A DNA stretch of 64,000 nt from Litomosoides sigmodontis (taxonomy: Eukaryota; Nematoda; Chromadorea; Rhabditida; Onchocercidae): NCBI GenBank assembly GCA_963070105.1, contig OY718807.1, forward strand, positions 4,003,001-4,067,000. Reading direction: 5' to 3'. This document shows positions 12,801 to 27,282 of this stretch, piece after piece. The position numbers were made by a program, and so were the translations under genes. Each line of letters opens with the position of its first letter. Within the stretch, counting starts at the first letter, position 1. The notes below the pieces were generated by a model. The model saw only the letters and a program-made list of their open reading frames with translations. It did not search any database and was not told where the DNA came from.

Positions 12801-13188
12801 TAACGATATCTCAAAGCAGAACAAAAAAAACAAAAATGCATTTCTTTTTAATCACTTTCTGTTACGTTAACACTGGTAGTGCTTCAATGAATGAACATTT
12901 CTTCAACTCATAGGGAAACTAATATTTTCTATTAATTCGACTTTCTAGATGAATACAAACACAAATTTGTTGAATTCAACAATTTATTATCAGACATCCT
13001 ATTGATCAAAATTTTTGGGTTATTTCGTAAAAAAAAAAAATTAGGAGAAAAAAAGAGGTGCTCAGACAATTTTTTTGTGTTGCAACATTGGCCTTGGAAA
13101 GATGAGTTCGGGAATTGAAAGAATACATGAAACTATACTTTTTGTTGCGTGGTGAAGGACGAACAGAAAAAGGTCAACGATGTGACAG

Positions 13189-13221
13189 AGAAAGAGAGAG
13201 AGAGAGAGGGAGAGAGAGAAA
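13189..13221. repeat. (GA)n microsatellite, imperfect
   Basis: GA units with a few substitutions, on the plus strand. Confidence 0.8.
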
Positions 13222-16200
13222 GAGTGAAGATACGTTTAGGGAGTATCGGTGAAAAATTTATTTTCTTACTGCAACCCTAGCATTTTCACATTTCAAAACT
13301 TTTGTAACTTCTTAATTTGAATTTAATTTCAAAATATGCTCCCTAGTCAAAGATAATACTGAATTCATTACTTCATCACCACACTTGAAATGCACCGAAA
13401 AAAAAGTTAAGGATAGATATTTTGCGCTACTTATCTAAAAGCAAATAATAATGCTTCCGTTGATAAGCAATCATTTTGCGTGGTAAATTATTACGTTTAA
13501 AATGAAATGATAAAAATAGTGAAATGATCGATAAGGAAAACAAAAAGAAAGTATAATTTCAAACAAAATGGCATAAAAGCTTTTATGACAATTTTTTTGT
13601 TGTTGCTAACTTTCTCCTCTAATCATTTTATATTTAGAATGGTAAATGTCAAACCATGGTGATAAGCAAAGTGAAAAGTGCCCCTTTCAGATGCCTTTTG
13701 GCAAAGCGAACGGTAAATGTTGTCAGTAGTCCTCTGTAAATTTGACTATCAATTTGCCTTGAGAGCATACTCAAAACTTAGCAAATCAAAACAGTGATTT
13801 TCCCAGCACTGAAAATCGAAATATATAGGCATTACGATTCAATGTAAATTTTTCCACTTCGTCCTACCAGCACTTTTTATCAACTGCTTTTAATTAAGCA
13901 ATTTTTTAGGATTTATTCAAACTGCGCTGAATACATTGTAATTTGGAAAATAATTGATGCAACAAGGCAGAGCATTGATTTTTAGCTTTAATCCAATTAA
14001 AGCGAGCACGTCTAATGAATGTGTTGATCGATCGATTTGTAGCATTTTCAACACTCTTATTGGAAAGCTTTTATAAATTTTTATAATTTATATCATGCGT
14101 TTTGTGAAGGAAATGTGACATAGCATTTATTAGGATGAGAGTACTCCCAAAATTGAATCCATTAGTCCATTTAGTTCCAGCAAATAATACTAAAGTGAAG
14201 TAACCTAAAACGGATAATAATACAATTAAAGATATCTGTTGTAAGACTGTCCTGTGTTTTAAAATGCAGAACATATGAGAGGTTATTATAGTTACGCAAA
14301 GCCTATGCTATTATGACCTAAATTACTTAAAATTTAACTCATAAGCATTATGCATTAAATTTCTGACACCTATCGAAGAATTCCTGGTTATTTTATTCAT
14401 ATCATCTTTATCTTTCCACTGTCTAAAGAATGGATCATTTAAAATTATCAAAGTCCTAAAAAGTAAACAATTAAAGCAAAATTAAAGAAATTTCAGTAGC
14501 AAGGATGAGTAAGGTAAATTTGAATAAGTTTAAGAATGTAAGAGAGTAAAATAGAATCATGCAATGAAGGTTGTAGAGGTAGCTTAAAATCTGCGAGCTT
14601 AATCTACTCTCGCAGCTTTATAAACTACCTCATCAGCCTCGATGCAATTGGTGTGCCAAATAAGGTTCATAGGACAAATCAGTCAAAAAGGTATCATCAA
14701 ATAAATATATTAATATTTTTTAATCCCTTATCTTTACTTTGATGTTGTGATTCTGATAATGAGGTTGCACTTATTTTTTCTTAACAAGTATAATCAACCC
14801 TTTTCTGAATGGCAATATGACGAAAGTTATACCATTCCTTAGTTTTAAAAAAATCCATGCAAAATGCTTGCACGTAATCCAAGCATTTTTTCCATGTGAT
14901 AGCAGCTAGTAATGTTATATTGCGAAGGTACCATTAACACACATCTAAAATATTCTATTTCAAGACGTTATACAATTATTAATACAACAACATTTGTTGC
15001 ATTAATTAGTCAAATTCCATGAGTATCCGGAGATTACAATATGTGGATGGCCGTCTTCCTATCATACGAGAAAGTTTGTTATCATTTTGGTGAATGAGGA
15101 GGAAAAGGCAGTACAGCGACTAAAATGACAATAAAGTGATGTAGGACAAGTGCTGAACCAATGAATAGAAAGGAAGTTATCTCTCCCTAGACATTCAGGG
15201 CGTGGTTTTCAAATTTTTCCAGTGTAGTCGCTTCAAACAACTACGGTAACTCTAATCATTTAATAACTGTTTGATAGCTTTACTTGAAGAGTTAAATTAT
15301 CAACTGCTTGAAGGAAGTATACATATAGTAATTAGCTGACAGTTTATTCATGACTTTGACTATTTCTGCACAAATAATCATCGCTGTTTGCTGAATTTCA
15401 TTTAACATTTCTGAAGTTTATGCATTTATTATTCTTGTTATGAAAGTGATAGGAGGTAGATTTCAATTTTTTGATAGGTCAAAGTCATGGTGTGTTTAAT
15501 ATTTTCTAATTAAATTGGAGCCTAAAATTATCTCGTAATAATCATGCTTTTCTCAGTGCTTCTTAATTTGAACATTTGAAGAAGCAACAAATAAAAATTT
15601 AATCATTACGATAAAACATGCCCATTATCAACTCTTTCATCTGCACCTAAAGTTTTATTGATTTTTAATTTTTTAATAAGTTTTAGAACTTTGTGTGCAC
15701 AACATCAGACTAAGAAAATATTTGAGCTTTAAATTTCGGGATAGCATTATGCGTTCAGCGAAGAAAGTCTTGAATTAAAAAAAAAATGTAAAAAAAAGAT
15801 GAGAAAAAAAAACGTAAAGCTCTAATTTCGATGGATGATATTAACTTTATGACGAAAAAGAAATTAAAAATCTGATCAATCCTTTTTTTCTTCAATAAAT
15901 AGGATAAGGTTTTTGAAGAGTGAAAAGCTGCATTCAATTAACAACTGAAATCCCACAATGACCAGTCGACGACCGCTACTGGCAATCTTCTTTGAATTCT
16001 TAGTTACTGCACAACTTCTATCTATAATGTATAAGAATTTTGTAAAAGATTTAATGCATTATAAAAGGAAATATGAATATGACGCAGCTCACCACTTCAT
16101 CTCATAAGCTGACGACAGCGTAAGAATTCACTCAATTCACTCACTAACGAGTTCTGATGACTAACGACTCGCCCACTTTGCTGTTTCATGCATTTTTCAT

Positions 16201-16241
16201 TCGATACGTGGGAGTGAGATCGAAGACGAAAAGCCTTAATA

Positions 16242-16266
16242 TGTGTGTGTGTGTGTGTGTGTGTGT
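16242..16266. repeat. (GT)n microsatellite
   Basis: About 12 uninterrupted GT units. Confidence 0.85.
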
Positions 16267-16482
16267 AATGTCGTCGTAATACGGATGTTTAGCATAAATA
16301 GGTGAAAAAAACGAAGCACAGGAAAAAAAAGTCCAACCAACAGATTCCACCAGCCTTTATCCAATTAATGAATACCCATTCTTTTGTCCACTTCAAGCGA
16401 GCACATTATCACTACATTTCGCATTTTGCACATTTTGCAATTTGTCTCCATCCTTTATCCTTAGCAAATTAATTTAACAATA

Positions 16483-16485
<3 letters not shown>

Positions 16486-16547
<62 letters not shown>

Positions 16548-16564
16548 TACATACATACATACAT
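16486..16564. repeat. Compound (CA)n-(CATA)n microsatellite
   Basis: About 28 CA units run directly into five CATA units. Confidence 0.9.
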
Positions 16565-19215
16565 ATATTCAAATAGGAACGTTAAAAAATCAAATAATAA
16601 AATTGCAATAGAAATTGGGATCGTTCATTAATGTTGTACTTTGTTAAAAACCATCATCAAATATAAATTCAATCTAGGCTTGCAAAAAAAAAAACTAGCG
16701 TGATGCGTTATCAATGAAGCCTGTGCAATTTGCAGTGGATTTCATTTTCCACTACAATAATTTCTATATCTATCAACTGAATCTCAACTTCTCCATTCAT
16801 ATTCGCAATACCTTAAGTGAACATTAAGTTTGATTGAGTCCATTTTCATTCCATCTTTGTCATTTAGAATATTCCAAAACTTTTTTTGCGATTTGTAATA
16901 AAAGTAATTTCTCATAACTCTTGGATAAGAAATATACGTATAATAAAGTGAAGGAATGGAATTTCTTGTTTTACATTGCGATGATATTTACGGTAAATTT
17001 AGAGTGGTTTGCTTTCCATTTTTTAGAAATCACAGCTTCACTTTCAAAAAAAGTCAATATGGCAGGGAAAATTAGTAAATATATTGTTCGAAAACAGTGA
17101 AAGTAACAAATATCTCAAAGCAGTAATTTTGTACTATTCCGCTAAATTGCGCTGTATGGATTTTTAAAAAATTACTTAACGTCATTCGGTTTCTTTGCAT
17201 TAACTTTATTCACTACTAATTGTTCTAAGCTAATAGGTACTTAGACTAAACTGCCTCCATTGCTATTTGCTACTGCAACACTCTTTTTAAAATCATACTG
17301 ACCCCTTTCCTTGAATATTAACTAGTAGTTTTTTTAGCTTCGTATAAAGTCAAAAATAAGATTTGATTATTAAAGTACAAAATTATATCGAATTAATTAT
17401 GCTTAATAAATTGAAGTTGCAATGGTTGCCTTTTCTCCATATGTTAAATTCTAATTCTTAAATCTTTCTCCCAAAAACCTTTTGTATATTAAAAAACAAT
17501 TCGTAATTAACCAGCCCAAGTATTCGATATGGATTCAAGAGAACGGGGAGACAGAGATAGACAGAGAGACAGACAGAAAGGCAGATGATATAAAATTACA
17601 GTGAAACATTATGGAAGTTGAAAAAAACTTGTGAAGATATTGCTGAATTCCAGTCAGGCTTGATTTGCTCTCATAAGTGGATGAGGTAAAAAGAATGAAA
17701 TGAAAATTAGTTCTAAGCAACAATCCCAACTCTCATCTTCGTCGAGGTCAATAGTTTTTGTATGTCCGAATGTGTTGGTACAACATGTTCTGATACTTAA
17801 GTGTCAAAGATAAAAAATTCCGTCTGATTTCTTGTTATCTCAGTCCAAGAGCAAGACAAAAAAATGCAGGAAATAATTTTAAAAGAATGAAAAACTGAGT
17901 GTTTTTATAGAAAAGACTGGTTTCAATAACAGAAAACATCCAGAGGAAGGTCAACCGTCGAAAATGCTAAAGCTAAAAAAATTTTGTCCAGCTATTTCTA
18001 TCCGTAAAATACATTCAATTTTCATGAAGGCCACACTGTCACATTTTTGCACAAATACAGTGGACGAAATACACCGACAAAAAAAAAGGACCATTTAAGA
18101 AGATTCAAGAACTTCATCGAAGCAGAAGTCATTCGTGACAATTTGCTTTTTTAAGCCTGTGCAATGAGAAAGTCTGAAAGATCCATTTCCAGTCCAACAT
18201 GCATTGCGTTTGAGCTGAACTCAAAATTATAAAACGACACTAATGGATTGATAAAACAGTAATTGCCTTAAGCATAGCTCACTCAGAAGTCAGCCTACAA
18301 ACAATTTGCAAATAATAAAAATTAGGAATGACTAATTCATTTCATTTTTTTTAATTTATAATGTAAAAAAAACGGAAGATGAATAAAATAAAATAAATTG
18401 CAACTTCTAAAAAGATTTAAATTCATAAAAGTTTTGCATAGGAAGACTATGGAGGTGCTTTGCACTATTTCATTAGCTTAACATTTCACTTATTTATTAA
18501 AAAAAAATGATATGAACATACGAACAGGGCAAATCGCACTAGGAAATAGCTTTGAAATTATGAAAAGTCGAAAATTAAAATCTCTACAATGAGGGGAATT
18601 GGTGCAACATCCTCTTGAATACCATCAGCAAGCGACTTTTCGCAATGGATAGATGAGTGAGCAAAAAATAGCCTTGGTGAATTTTTAGCAGTTCCCCCGA
18701 ATAAAAGATAATCCACGGTCATTGGAGAAGGAAAATGAAGGAACGCACGGGACATTACTAAATTTTTACTGAATTATAAATTAAAATAAATGAATTGGTT
18801 AGGAAAATTCACCATTATGTTCAATTTTTTGAAAAGAAGAGATATTTACGTATTACACTGAGGTAGTCTATTACATGCCTCTAACAGTAATTGAAATGGT
18901 GTTCAGTTGAGTGGAGTTTGAAGCGGTAAATAAAACAAATGATTACGTATGCGTCAAATTGTACTAATATAACTGCACGGTACCTCGCAAGACTGAAATT
19001 CTACCAACTTCATCCAACGCATTGTGTGCTTTGTTCACTTCCTAATCAATAGGATTGGAAATGATAAGAGATACTGCCCTGAAATGATGCGTATGTTCAG
19101 AATTAGGGTTAAGCTAAAGATAATTGGTTGTCTGAGTGAGTACCATATGCTCACATTTTAAAAGTTCAGAGGGTGCTCACTTTCAGTTGCAAATAAGGCT
19201 GTTTGATTGGATAAT

Positions 19216-19277
19216 AGTAGTAGCAGTAGTGGTGGTAGTAGTAGTAGTGGTAGTAGTAATAGTGGTAGTAGCAGGTA
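19216..19277. repeat. (GTA/GTG)n triplet repeat
   Basis: Interspersed GTA and GTG triplets. In one frame they would encode poly-valine, and on the other strand leucine- and proline-rich sequence. No coding exon is supported. Confidence 0.75.
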
Positions 19278-19279
19278 CT

Positions 19280-20225
19280 TTTGAGAACAGTAAGAGAAGA
19301 GGAGGAGAGAGAAGTGAGAGGGATAAGATAGCCTATTCATAAAATTGAGCTCAGAAGAGAAGAGGTGAAAGTGATGAGGGAGGAGAAGAGGGACAAGAGG
19401 GGTCATGCACCATTGTTCCAGCGAGGATGACTTCCGTCGATATGTCGCCGTGGTGCGGCGTACGATGGATGGGAAGTATTGAATGGAAAGAAGGGAAGGG
19501 AAGGAGAAAGCAAGGAAGGGTAGTAGGAGAGGAGGACAGAGAGAAGAGGGGAGGGTTCCTGCAATGTGCGCTAATAGCGTTTCGACAATTCACATGTGCT
19601 AGCTGTCATCCCGATCATCCACCCACTTCCACAGGTATTTATTTCTGTAGTAAGTAAGCAAGAACGAGTAGTACTGAGCTGCTCGAGAGGAAGAGGAAGG
19701 AACGGAATTCCCTTCACTTGTCAATTCGCACGTCCCTGAAGGTAGGAATGAAGTGAGGAAAGGAAGGAAGCCTTAAGTGTAGCTGAATTGAACTCGAAAT
19801 TGAGTCAAAAGCTACGGAGAGATTTTGTAGCGGAGGGGGCAGGAGAGCATTGGAAAGCCGTATGGATGTGATGGAGAGAGGAGCATGTGCGATAGGGACA
19901 GAGTAGGTGGAGGAAGTGAAGAAGAAGTACTGAAATGAAATATCCTCCTAGCGTTAAAGGCCCTACGGAATGAATGAATGGATGGAATAAACGAAGTGCA
20001 TATAAATCATTTGAATGATTGGTTGGATGGGCGGGTGGGGAGCAGTAAGGAGGGAGGGAGGTATCGGTGTACGGTTGCTTTCGTTGTAGCGTTGGGCAGG
20101 ACAGGAGGGAGGAAAGACGCACGGATACCAAAAAATCTTTGTAAGACAGAAAGACCCTGTCGTCGCAGAAAGTCTCGGAAAAAAAGGAAGCAACTTCTCT
20201 CTGCTTAAGGAGGGAGGAAGCGAAC
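19280..20225. other. Purine-rich tract (plus strand)
   Basis: Long runs of G and A with short GGAGGA and GAGAG motifs. Several opposed open frames arise from the skewed composition and show no domain. The purine bias on one strand is the only feature I can point to. Confidence 0.5.
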
Positions 20226-22437
20226 ACTCGTTGTATCGCTGCTTTTGAACTTCCTGCTTTTCATAATTCTTCAATGAAGCTAGTTTAGACAATGTAGCTA
20301 GGCTAAAAGTGCTAACTGCCAGCTGATAATGTCTTCTAATAGTCGTTGATCGCTCTCACCATATGTGGTAAATATATCTTTGATCATTCCCCTCGCCTCT
20401 CTCCTTTTTTATTTTCAGAAGGGAAAAAGAAACAATTATGTGAATTCGCTAAGGTGCAGTCAATTGTTGCACCCATCCCATAGTTTATTCTTATGTGCAA
20501 TTCCGTTGCAACTACAATGCATGTAAATTAGTATTTGGAAAAGCTGAAATCAATCGAACATGCTTCTTTTGATAACTCAACTTCTACATGTTCAAAATTT
20601 CACTCAAAACAATTTCACATATCTGGAAGGATAAGATCTTAAATATCACAATAAATTGATTTTCCTTTTACTTATCATTGTCTGTATAGCATTTCCTTCA
20701 ATGTTTCAAATGTAACTTAAGCTGTAATTACAATAAGGCGTTGAAGTGGCCAAATTATGTCAAGATCACTAGTCTTAGCTTAAATGCTTCTCATTTCAGG
20801 ATATTATTCAGCAAATCCAGGAAAGTATCTGAAAGCATGGAATAACTTCGATAACAGTTCTTGTTATATCCAGTTGATTTATTGCTGTAGACAGTTGTTA
20901 AATATACACCTATCGGTTAGTACTATCACATGAATTCAAGCATACTGAATTAATGGTAAACTTAATCGTGCTCAAATGAGTAATTAATTGAATTTATTAT
21001 AATATCCAAAGTTCCTGTGCAACTTCAGCTATTGCATTTACTCTATATAAAATTAAATATAACTTTGTTGTACCTTTCAAAATTTTTCTCGACAACCGAT
21101 AGTTAGTGATACTGCGCTGTAACTGATCTTCACGAACCCGCTTCTTCAGGTATTTATGTAGCCAGTTTCTAATCTGTAATCTTAATTCATTATTGAAATA
21201 TCAGAATTTAGGACTAGGGAAAAAAGAACATGGATGGGCAATGAGGAAGTTATAGAAGAGTATTGGGGAGATAAAGTGGAAAAGGTAAAAAGTTTTGTAG
21301 GACTCCTGTGATCCTATCTATCTCAGTAATGTTAATTGAATAGTTCAAAAAATCTAAGCGAATTAGGTATTTGATATTCAAATAGAATAATCAAATAGCT
21401 TATAGCTTACAAGTCAACTTTTCAGCATTTAATGCTGAAGTTTTAAGGATACCGAGAAGAGGGATGTCGCAGAAGTCGAAATTGATAAAAATATAGTGGC
21501 ACAGAATGAATGGGTCTCTTCCTCCAGTCTGGGTACAATCAATTATTCCTCTCTATTTGCTCAAACAGCTTCAGTCTCCTTTCACACCCACGTAATTGCC
21601 CTTTTTTCATTTCTTCGAAAGAATTGAAAGCAGTAAAAAAAGGCCTTTTGAGCCTTAGGATATAGCAAAATCTAGCAATGCCAACATTGTCGGGAGTGAT
21701 ATCATTGCAATTACAAATAAATAGTGAAAATTTTAAATTACAAAACGACGGATGAGAATTCTCGTTTCAGTTGAAATTAACTGCTAATTCAAAGGCTAAG
21801 CTATAGATGACAACTATATTTCAACTTTACCATCTGCTTGATCAAAAAATTACTAACGGTGGAAATTTATCAGATTGATCGTTTACAGTTATTTTTAATT
21901 GATGGAACGTAATGAAACTTTGGATAGCGTTAGTGTTAGAAAAAAGCTGAAGGCGTTATTTCTTTCTTTCGGACGATGATTGCCGTAGCTTTGTCCTCAC
22001 TTTGTCCTCGTTAGCCGACAAATGGAACGAGCAGGGCTTATCGGGTCATACATATTCAACACTCTACCTCTGTTTAGTTTAATTCTGCCCTAAACAAAAT
22101 TATCTTACCGGTATTTCATGCATGACGTTGACTAGGAGCATATTTGACCGAATGGTAAACTTTTTTAGACATTTTGAAGTACTTTCGCCGCTTTAGAGGC
22201 AGAGGGAACTGTTTGAGAGTTTGCAGTTACTTAGTGTTGAAAATTTACTGTGTAGTACGGAGGTGGCATCGAATTCATGCCGTGATCTCAGTGAAATACT
22301 TTTAAAGACTTAATTCCATACACAACACAAAACTATTTCTCCACGAATTTTTCCATTCTTCAGATATAGCTCTCTATTTGGTTTACAATTTTTCAATTTC
22401 CAATGCGGAAATCCGAGCAATTTTGAAATAATAAAAA

Positions 22438-22533
22438 ATGCAAAGAATACCCGTAAGCCCTTACTTCATCATTATTCTCGCGTCTATTCTATGCAAAACA
22501 ACCGTCAATGTCGTTTTAAACGTGCATTACCAG
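22438..22533 (+). CDS. Candidate first exon with signal peptide (weak)
   Basis: An ATG is followed by a basic residue and a hydrophobic core (YFIIILASILC) typical of a signal peptide. The frame stays open for 32 codons to CAG|gtcagtg, a good splice donor. No downstream exon could be linked, so this may be chance or the first exon of a gene with very long introns. Confidence 0.2.
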
Positions 22534-23324
22534 GTCAGTGATTGTGAAGAGCTAAAATTGACGCTTCCTGGAAGGAAAAGTCTAGTTTCAAAGAACACTT
22601 CTAATATTATCTTAGGAAAAAAACAACTGCTAACCTTTTAAATTGCAAAACTTTCAGCATAGCACACTTGCAGAAAATAATACTTAAAGAAAATATGTAG
22701 AAAAATGGATGGAAAAAGCAAGAATAAAAATATTCTCGTTGCTTTCTATAGATGACAGTCATACTGTCAGAAAAAAAGCTTCCAAACTTTTCCTTCGCAA
22801 ATTTTGTTACAAATTTTATTCTTGAAAAAGCAATCTTTCTTCCCTTCTTGTTCTCCCCCTTTGTTACATTGCAAAGAAAAAAATGGAATTGTTTGCTAAA
22901 ACAATTACCGAATCGTTAGCAACAATATCCAAAGCGAAAATGGTCGCTTGTTCAAAATGTTATTTCTTCATATTTCAATGCATGGATTAGTGCTGAAAAT
23001 TTGATTTCAATGGAGACAAGTTGTGCAGGATGATAGCACGGAAAAGTTGAATTCATTTTATTACAGGAAGCTAACTTGTGGAAATTATAGCAATTCGAAC
23101 ACACCTGTTGCTACAGTATAATCGCAAAAAAACAGTTGCAAACTATTTTCAGAACTGGCTTGTAATGAAAATAATGAAGCTAACTTACTCATTTCTCTCA
23201 TTCCTCCTCACCTAACATGATGACCAGTTCCAAGTTCTCCATATACTGCAGCAATGTACAAGCAACGATCGGATATTGGGACGATTGATTGTATCATTAA
23301 GGCTACATAACTGATGATACAACT

Positions 23325-23350
23325 GCAGTAGTAGTAGTAGTACTACTGCT
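23325..23350. repeat. Palindromic (AGT)n/(ACT)n hairpin
   Basis: GCAGTAGTAGTA is followed at once by its complement TACTACTGC, so the strand can fold into a stem. Confidence 0.6.
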
Positions 23351-24726
23351 ATAAGTGGATGGATACGTTTTAAGCAAGTATGCATATCACTGTACTGATA
23401 TAGCTCTAAGCAAGCAATACCTGAAAGTGCGTTGTTTGAGTGGTTGTTGTAGGAAAAGAATTTTTAGAAATTATTCAGTAGTAACATTCTTGCCCGCTCG
23501 TGGAAGATTTTCATTTCGTACCAATTTCTTCATTGAAAATAAAAGGAAGTGAGTGATAAGTGCATTTCTAGTTAGACTGTACAGCACTACTTGATAGAAA
23601 TATGAAAATAGTACCACGAAGACGCTCGGCCATTGCCAACGAGAGCAGATAGCACTGAATTGTTTTACAGTTCGGTAAAAATTCACAAAATGATATTTTA
23701 GGATTACCTAATATGTACGGTGCAAATTACTAGACGAGGGTCTTACTCGGAGGAAACTTTCACGTATGCTCCTCTTTCATGAGAAGTAATAGGTGGATGT
23801 AGAAAGATCTCCTGCACTGCATAATGTGGTGCTTGAACGAGTGAGCTTAATTTTCATACTTATCAATCAATTGAGAGTGACGTGTCACGTAAGTAGACGT
23901 ATGTCAACCTAGTAAAATATTTGCATACATATTCAACAGGTAGATTTTAGCAAACATTGCATTTGTTCTCGACGTTGCTATATCAGCTGGTGGCAAAGGC
24001 TAGGTGAAAGGAAATGAAGGGACTTTTTAACTTTTAGCAAGCAGTTTCACGGAAGATAAGGACAAAACTGATAGTGATAAGTGAAAGGTCTTCAAGTCCT
24101 GCCTCGGAGCCTTTGCCTCGAACCGTCTCATCGGATCGTTTCAGTAGGAAGTAGTAGCTGAACCATCCATCCGCACAGCTCCATCACTTCATCCGTCCGT
24201 CTCTTCCCGTCCACTGCTCCATGTATGCGTGCCTGGGTGCGCGCGTGTGCAGAGACAGATAGAGGTAGAGAGGAAGCACGCATCACCCATTGCATTTCCA
24301 CTCTCTCCCCACCTCTTCCAACGCATCTGTAGAGCCGTGCAACGCTCAGCGCCGAGAATGCGAAATGAACTGAAATGCATGTATAAAAACTACGGTGGCG
24401 CGCGCGCGTGCTGATAACTGTTGTCTTTTTGCGCCTTTCCCTCTCTTTGATGTCGCCGTATGACACAGTCTCTCCTTCTTCCTCGACGTCTCTCACCGCA
24501 CCAAAGCCAGTAGGAAGCACGTCTCTTCCTGCACGCACAGCTCTTCTCTCCTACGAAGAGTGCAAGGATGGATGGATGGATGGACAGGGACGACGACCTA
24601 CCAGACTGCATGTAGTCGGGGGGCCGCATTACATTGTACTGCTCCCAGACAGGGAGTACATTCAGACGTGCGGAGAAACTTCAATTCTTCCTCCCTTAGC
24701 AGGTGTCATCCATTATTCGTTTCTCT

Positions 24727-24777
24727 TGTACACGCACACACACGCGCACGCAGACGCACACACACACACACACACAC
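24727..24777. repeat. (CA)n microsatellite with CG variants
   Basis: CACACG-type units merging into pure CA. Confidence 0.8.
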
Positions 24778-24884
24778 CTCTGGGCTCACTTCTCGCATTC
24801 TCGACGTGCGCACATATAGTTCGTGGAAGAGGATGAAACGAAACACCTAATGTTTCATTCAAAATTGAACTTTCCATTCAACCA

Positions 24885-24956
24885 GCCAACCAACCAACCA
24901 ACCAACCAACCGTTCGTCCGTCTGTTCGTTCGTTCGTTCGTTCGTTCGTTCGTTCC
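24885..24956. repeat. Adjacent tetranucleotide repeats (CAAC)n and (GTTC)n
   Basis: About six CAAC units are followed within 15 bases by about seven GTTC units. CAAC and GTTC are not complements of each other; these are two independent tetranucleotide runs. Confidence 0.85.
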
Positions 24957-25747
24957 ACCATCTCATCGTGCTGTCCGTTATACTGTGGGCCATTTAATAA
25001 GTGTCGCTATTGTTGTCCTAAACTCTCTCATCGATCGAAACTCCTTTGCATAGATAGCAGCTACGTACAACGAACGAACACTTTTAAAGCCCCAGTGACC
25101 GGTAAAAAAGGATGCAATGGATGTCTCGACAGTTTCCATCCTGAAATCACTCACGGGCTCTTCTACTACTCACCACAATATCTACGCTCTTACATTTATC
25201 TCTGTTTCCCCACGTACATTTCACAGTATTTGAAATTTTAACAAACAATAAGCCAGCCAGTCATTAAAGAATTATTGCAGCAATTGCGATTGCAACAAGT
25301 ATGAAAAGTTGCAACGAGTTTGCAAACGAGTCTTGCAAAGGTCATAGTACTGTAAAGCACTCTGTAATCTGGTTACCTAAACCGATGATAGACTGATACG
25401 GTAGAGGAATGAGAAATAAGACGGCAAAGATGTGAGCTTAAACAGATGTAGCAGTAATATCAAAATGTTACTTTTTCTAATCAATTTTTATTCCAACATT
25501 TTAGCTTCTAAAAAAATGGGAATGTCTTCTTTAGTGCTTAAATTTGTATACTTTATAGTAAGCAAAAATTATTTCGAAATTTAATATGTGAAAGCGTCGC
25601 ATAATAATACTAATATCGTAGACAAGTGCCTGAGAAAGCCGACAATGATATCAATGACACATCATCATATCATCTGTAACATTTACAATATCTACCAGTC
25701 AAAATCTGGTTTTCCTACCAAATAACACTTTTGCCACGTCCGCAGTG

Positions 25748-25780
25748 AATCTCTCCCTCTCTCCCTCTCTCTCTCTCCCT
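25748..25780. repeat. (CT)n microsatellite, imperfect
   Basis: CTCTCC and CTCT units. Confidence 0.75.
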
Positions 25781-26174
25781 GCATTGTGTTTGTTGGAAGG
25801 ATGGAAAAAAACCATATTTTTGACTTAAATATACAAAACCATTTGTTAGAGAAGTTGTGAACGTTTGATTTAGAAGCGCTGTGTTACTTTTTTGCTTTCA
25901 ACAATTCGAAATTCTGCAAATAAGAAAGGAATGTTTGAGGAAAAAAAGCGAAGATGACAGATTACAGTTACTTCGACCCACTATTAATTATCACAAAAGT
26001 AATAAAGTAAGATCTTCACATCCTACTTCATATCGAACATTGATGCTCGTATTTTGTTAAATGAAATCCACTCAAATAAAAAGCATGAAATTTAAGTCAA
26101 ATTTTTTTTATACAGCGATACGAAGTGAGATATATATATGTATATGCTAGCAATTTGTGGGAAATATATGGCTA

Positions 26175-26304
26175 CCGGTATTTAAGCGAGAAGTGGTAGT
26201 GGAATGAATGGGGTCGTTTATTAATTTGAAAACAATATTCAACGATTTTGTATTTTATATTTTAATCTCAAATTTAAGTTCATTCCACTACTCGCTTAAA
26301 TGCC
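26175..26304. repeat. Inverted repeat / foldback element
   Basis: The left arm (26177-26208) reads TATTTAAGCGAG...TAGTGGAATGAA. The right arm (26279-26304) is its reverse complement apart from an extra AGTGG-like hexamer in the left arm. The arms are about 25 bases and enclose about 70 bases of AT-rich sequence, so the unit resembles a small MITE-like hairpin. No transposase is present. Confidence 0.6.
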
Positions 26305-27282
26305 AATCGCTGTATGTTTCCATTTATTTGACGGAGTCATTTAGACGGAAAAAAGTTAACATTCAATGAAACACACTCCTTCACTTCCAATTTATCAACG
26401 CTGCCATTTTTTTTCTTACTTTTTTCCTACGACAACGATTTACGATAAGTAAGGAACATTTTGCACAGATCTCCGTCCGCTTCGAATGCTGAATTGCCAA
26501 ACAATAAATTCTTCACTCATTCATACACATATGCATTTATGTGAAATTCTTTTTATCAAAATTAAAACTTGAATTCCACCAAAGACGGTAAGTGAGGACG
26601 TTCATCAAGGGATACTTTGAAGATGTCAAATTAAAACAACATTGAAACGATTGATTTTGGGCATAACGAAAAGAAAAAAAAAAGCATTCCCTCTCTTCTC
26701 TTAGTGAAACAGCGGGCAAGTGAAGGATTCAAGTAATAAACTGTAATTTCTCAATGACAATTTCATGAAATCAAAATTCATTGAGAAACCATATGATTTG
26801 CATTCTCAACAAATTTTGATTTCACAAAATTTTCGTGAAATAAATGAAAAAAAAAATTAGTTCAACAATCATTTTTATAAGTTACTTAAATAATATAATT
26901 TAAAAATAATAGCAAATAAACTTGTGTGGAAAATGTTAACAATTAAATATTAGAAAATGAAATTACATCGTTGCTAAAAAGTATTACTGCGATGGTGGAG
27001 CGTATCAACTTCATCTCATAAATCTATCTTTTATGTTCAAATTTTGAAAAAGTTTTTGCTGAAAATCTGTTAATGTTATTGTCTCCAAATATTCATATGT
27101 TAAAATTTGAACTTTTTTTCTCATTTTTAAAATGCAGTGAAAAGTCAATGGGAATTGAAACTGTCGAAATTTGTGAGAGAACATTAAAGCAGCAAACACA
27201 TAGACTTTACCATTGTAAGCATCTGCTAAGAAGAGGACCTAAGAATGATCTCCTCCCTTCCTTGAGCATCCTTTTTTTTCTT

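Larger units (their letters stand above)
12801..22437. other. Gene-poor tract
   Basis: Nearly 10 kb in which I find no exon chain with recognisable protein similarity. Open frames are short, lack splice-bounded partners and are mostly low-complexity. It contains GA, GT, CA/CATA and GTA/GTG microsatellites and a purine-rich tract at 19.3-20.2 kb. Regulatory sequence or long introns of a gene outside the window cannot be excluded. Confidence 0.5.

Noticed and set aside
19136..20292. Overlapping frames of 68-140 codons, including poly-Val
   Set aside because: They follow from purine-strand bias and triplet repeats; no recognisable protein.
24128..24850. Several overlapping open frames on both strands, up to 142 codons
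   Set aside because: GC-rich, repeat-containing sequence with no domain, no splice-linked partners and frames open on both strands at once.
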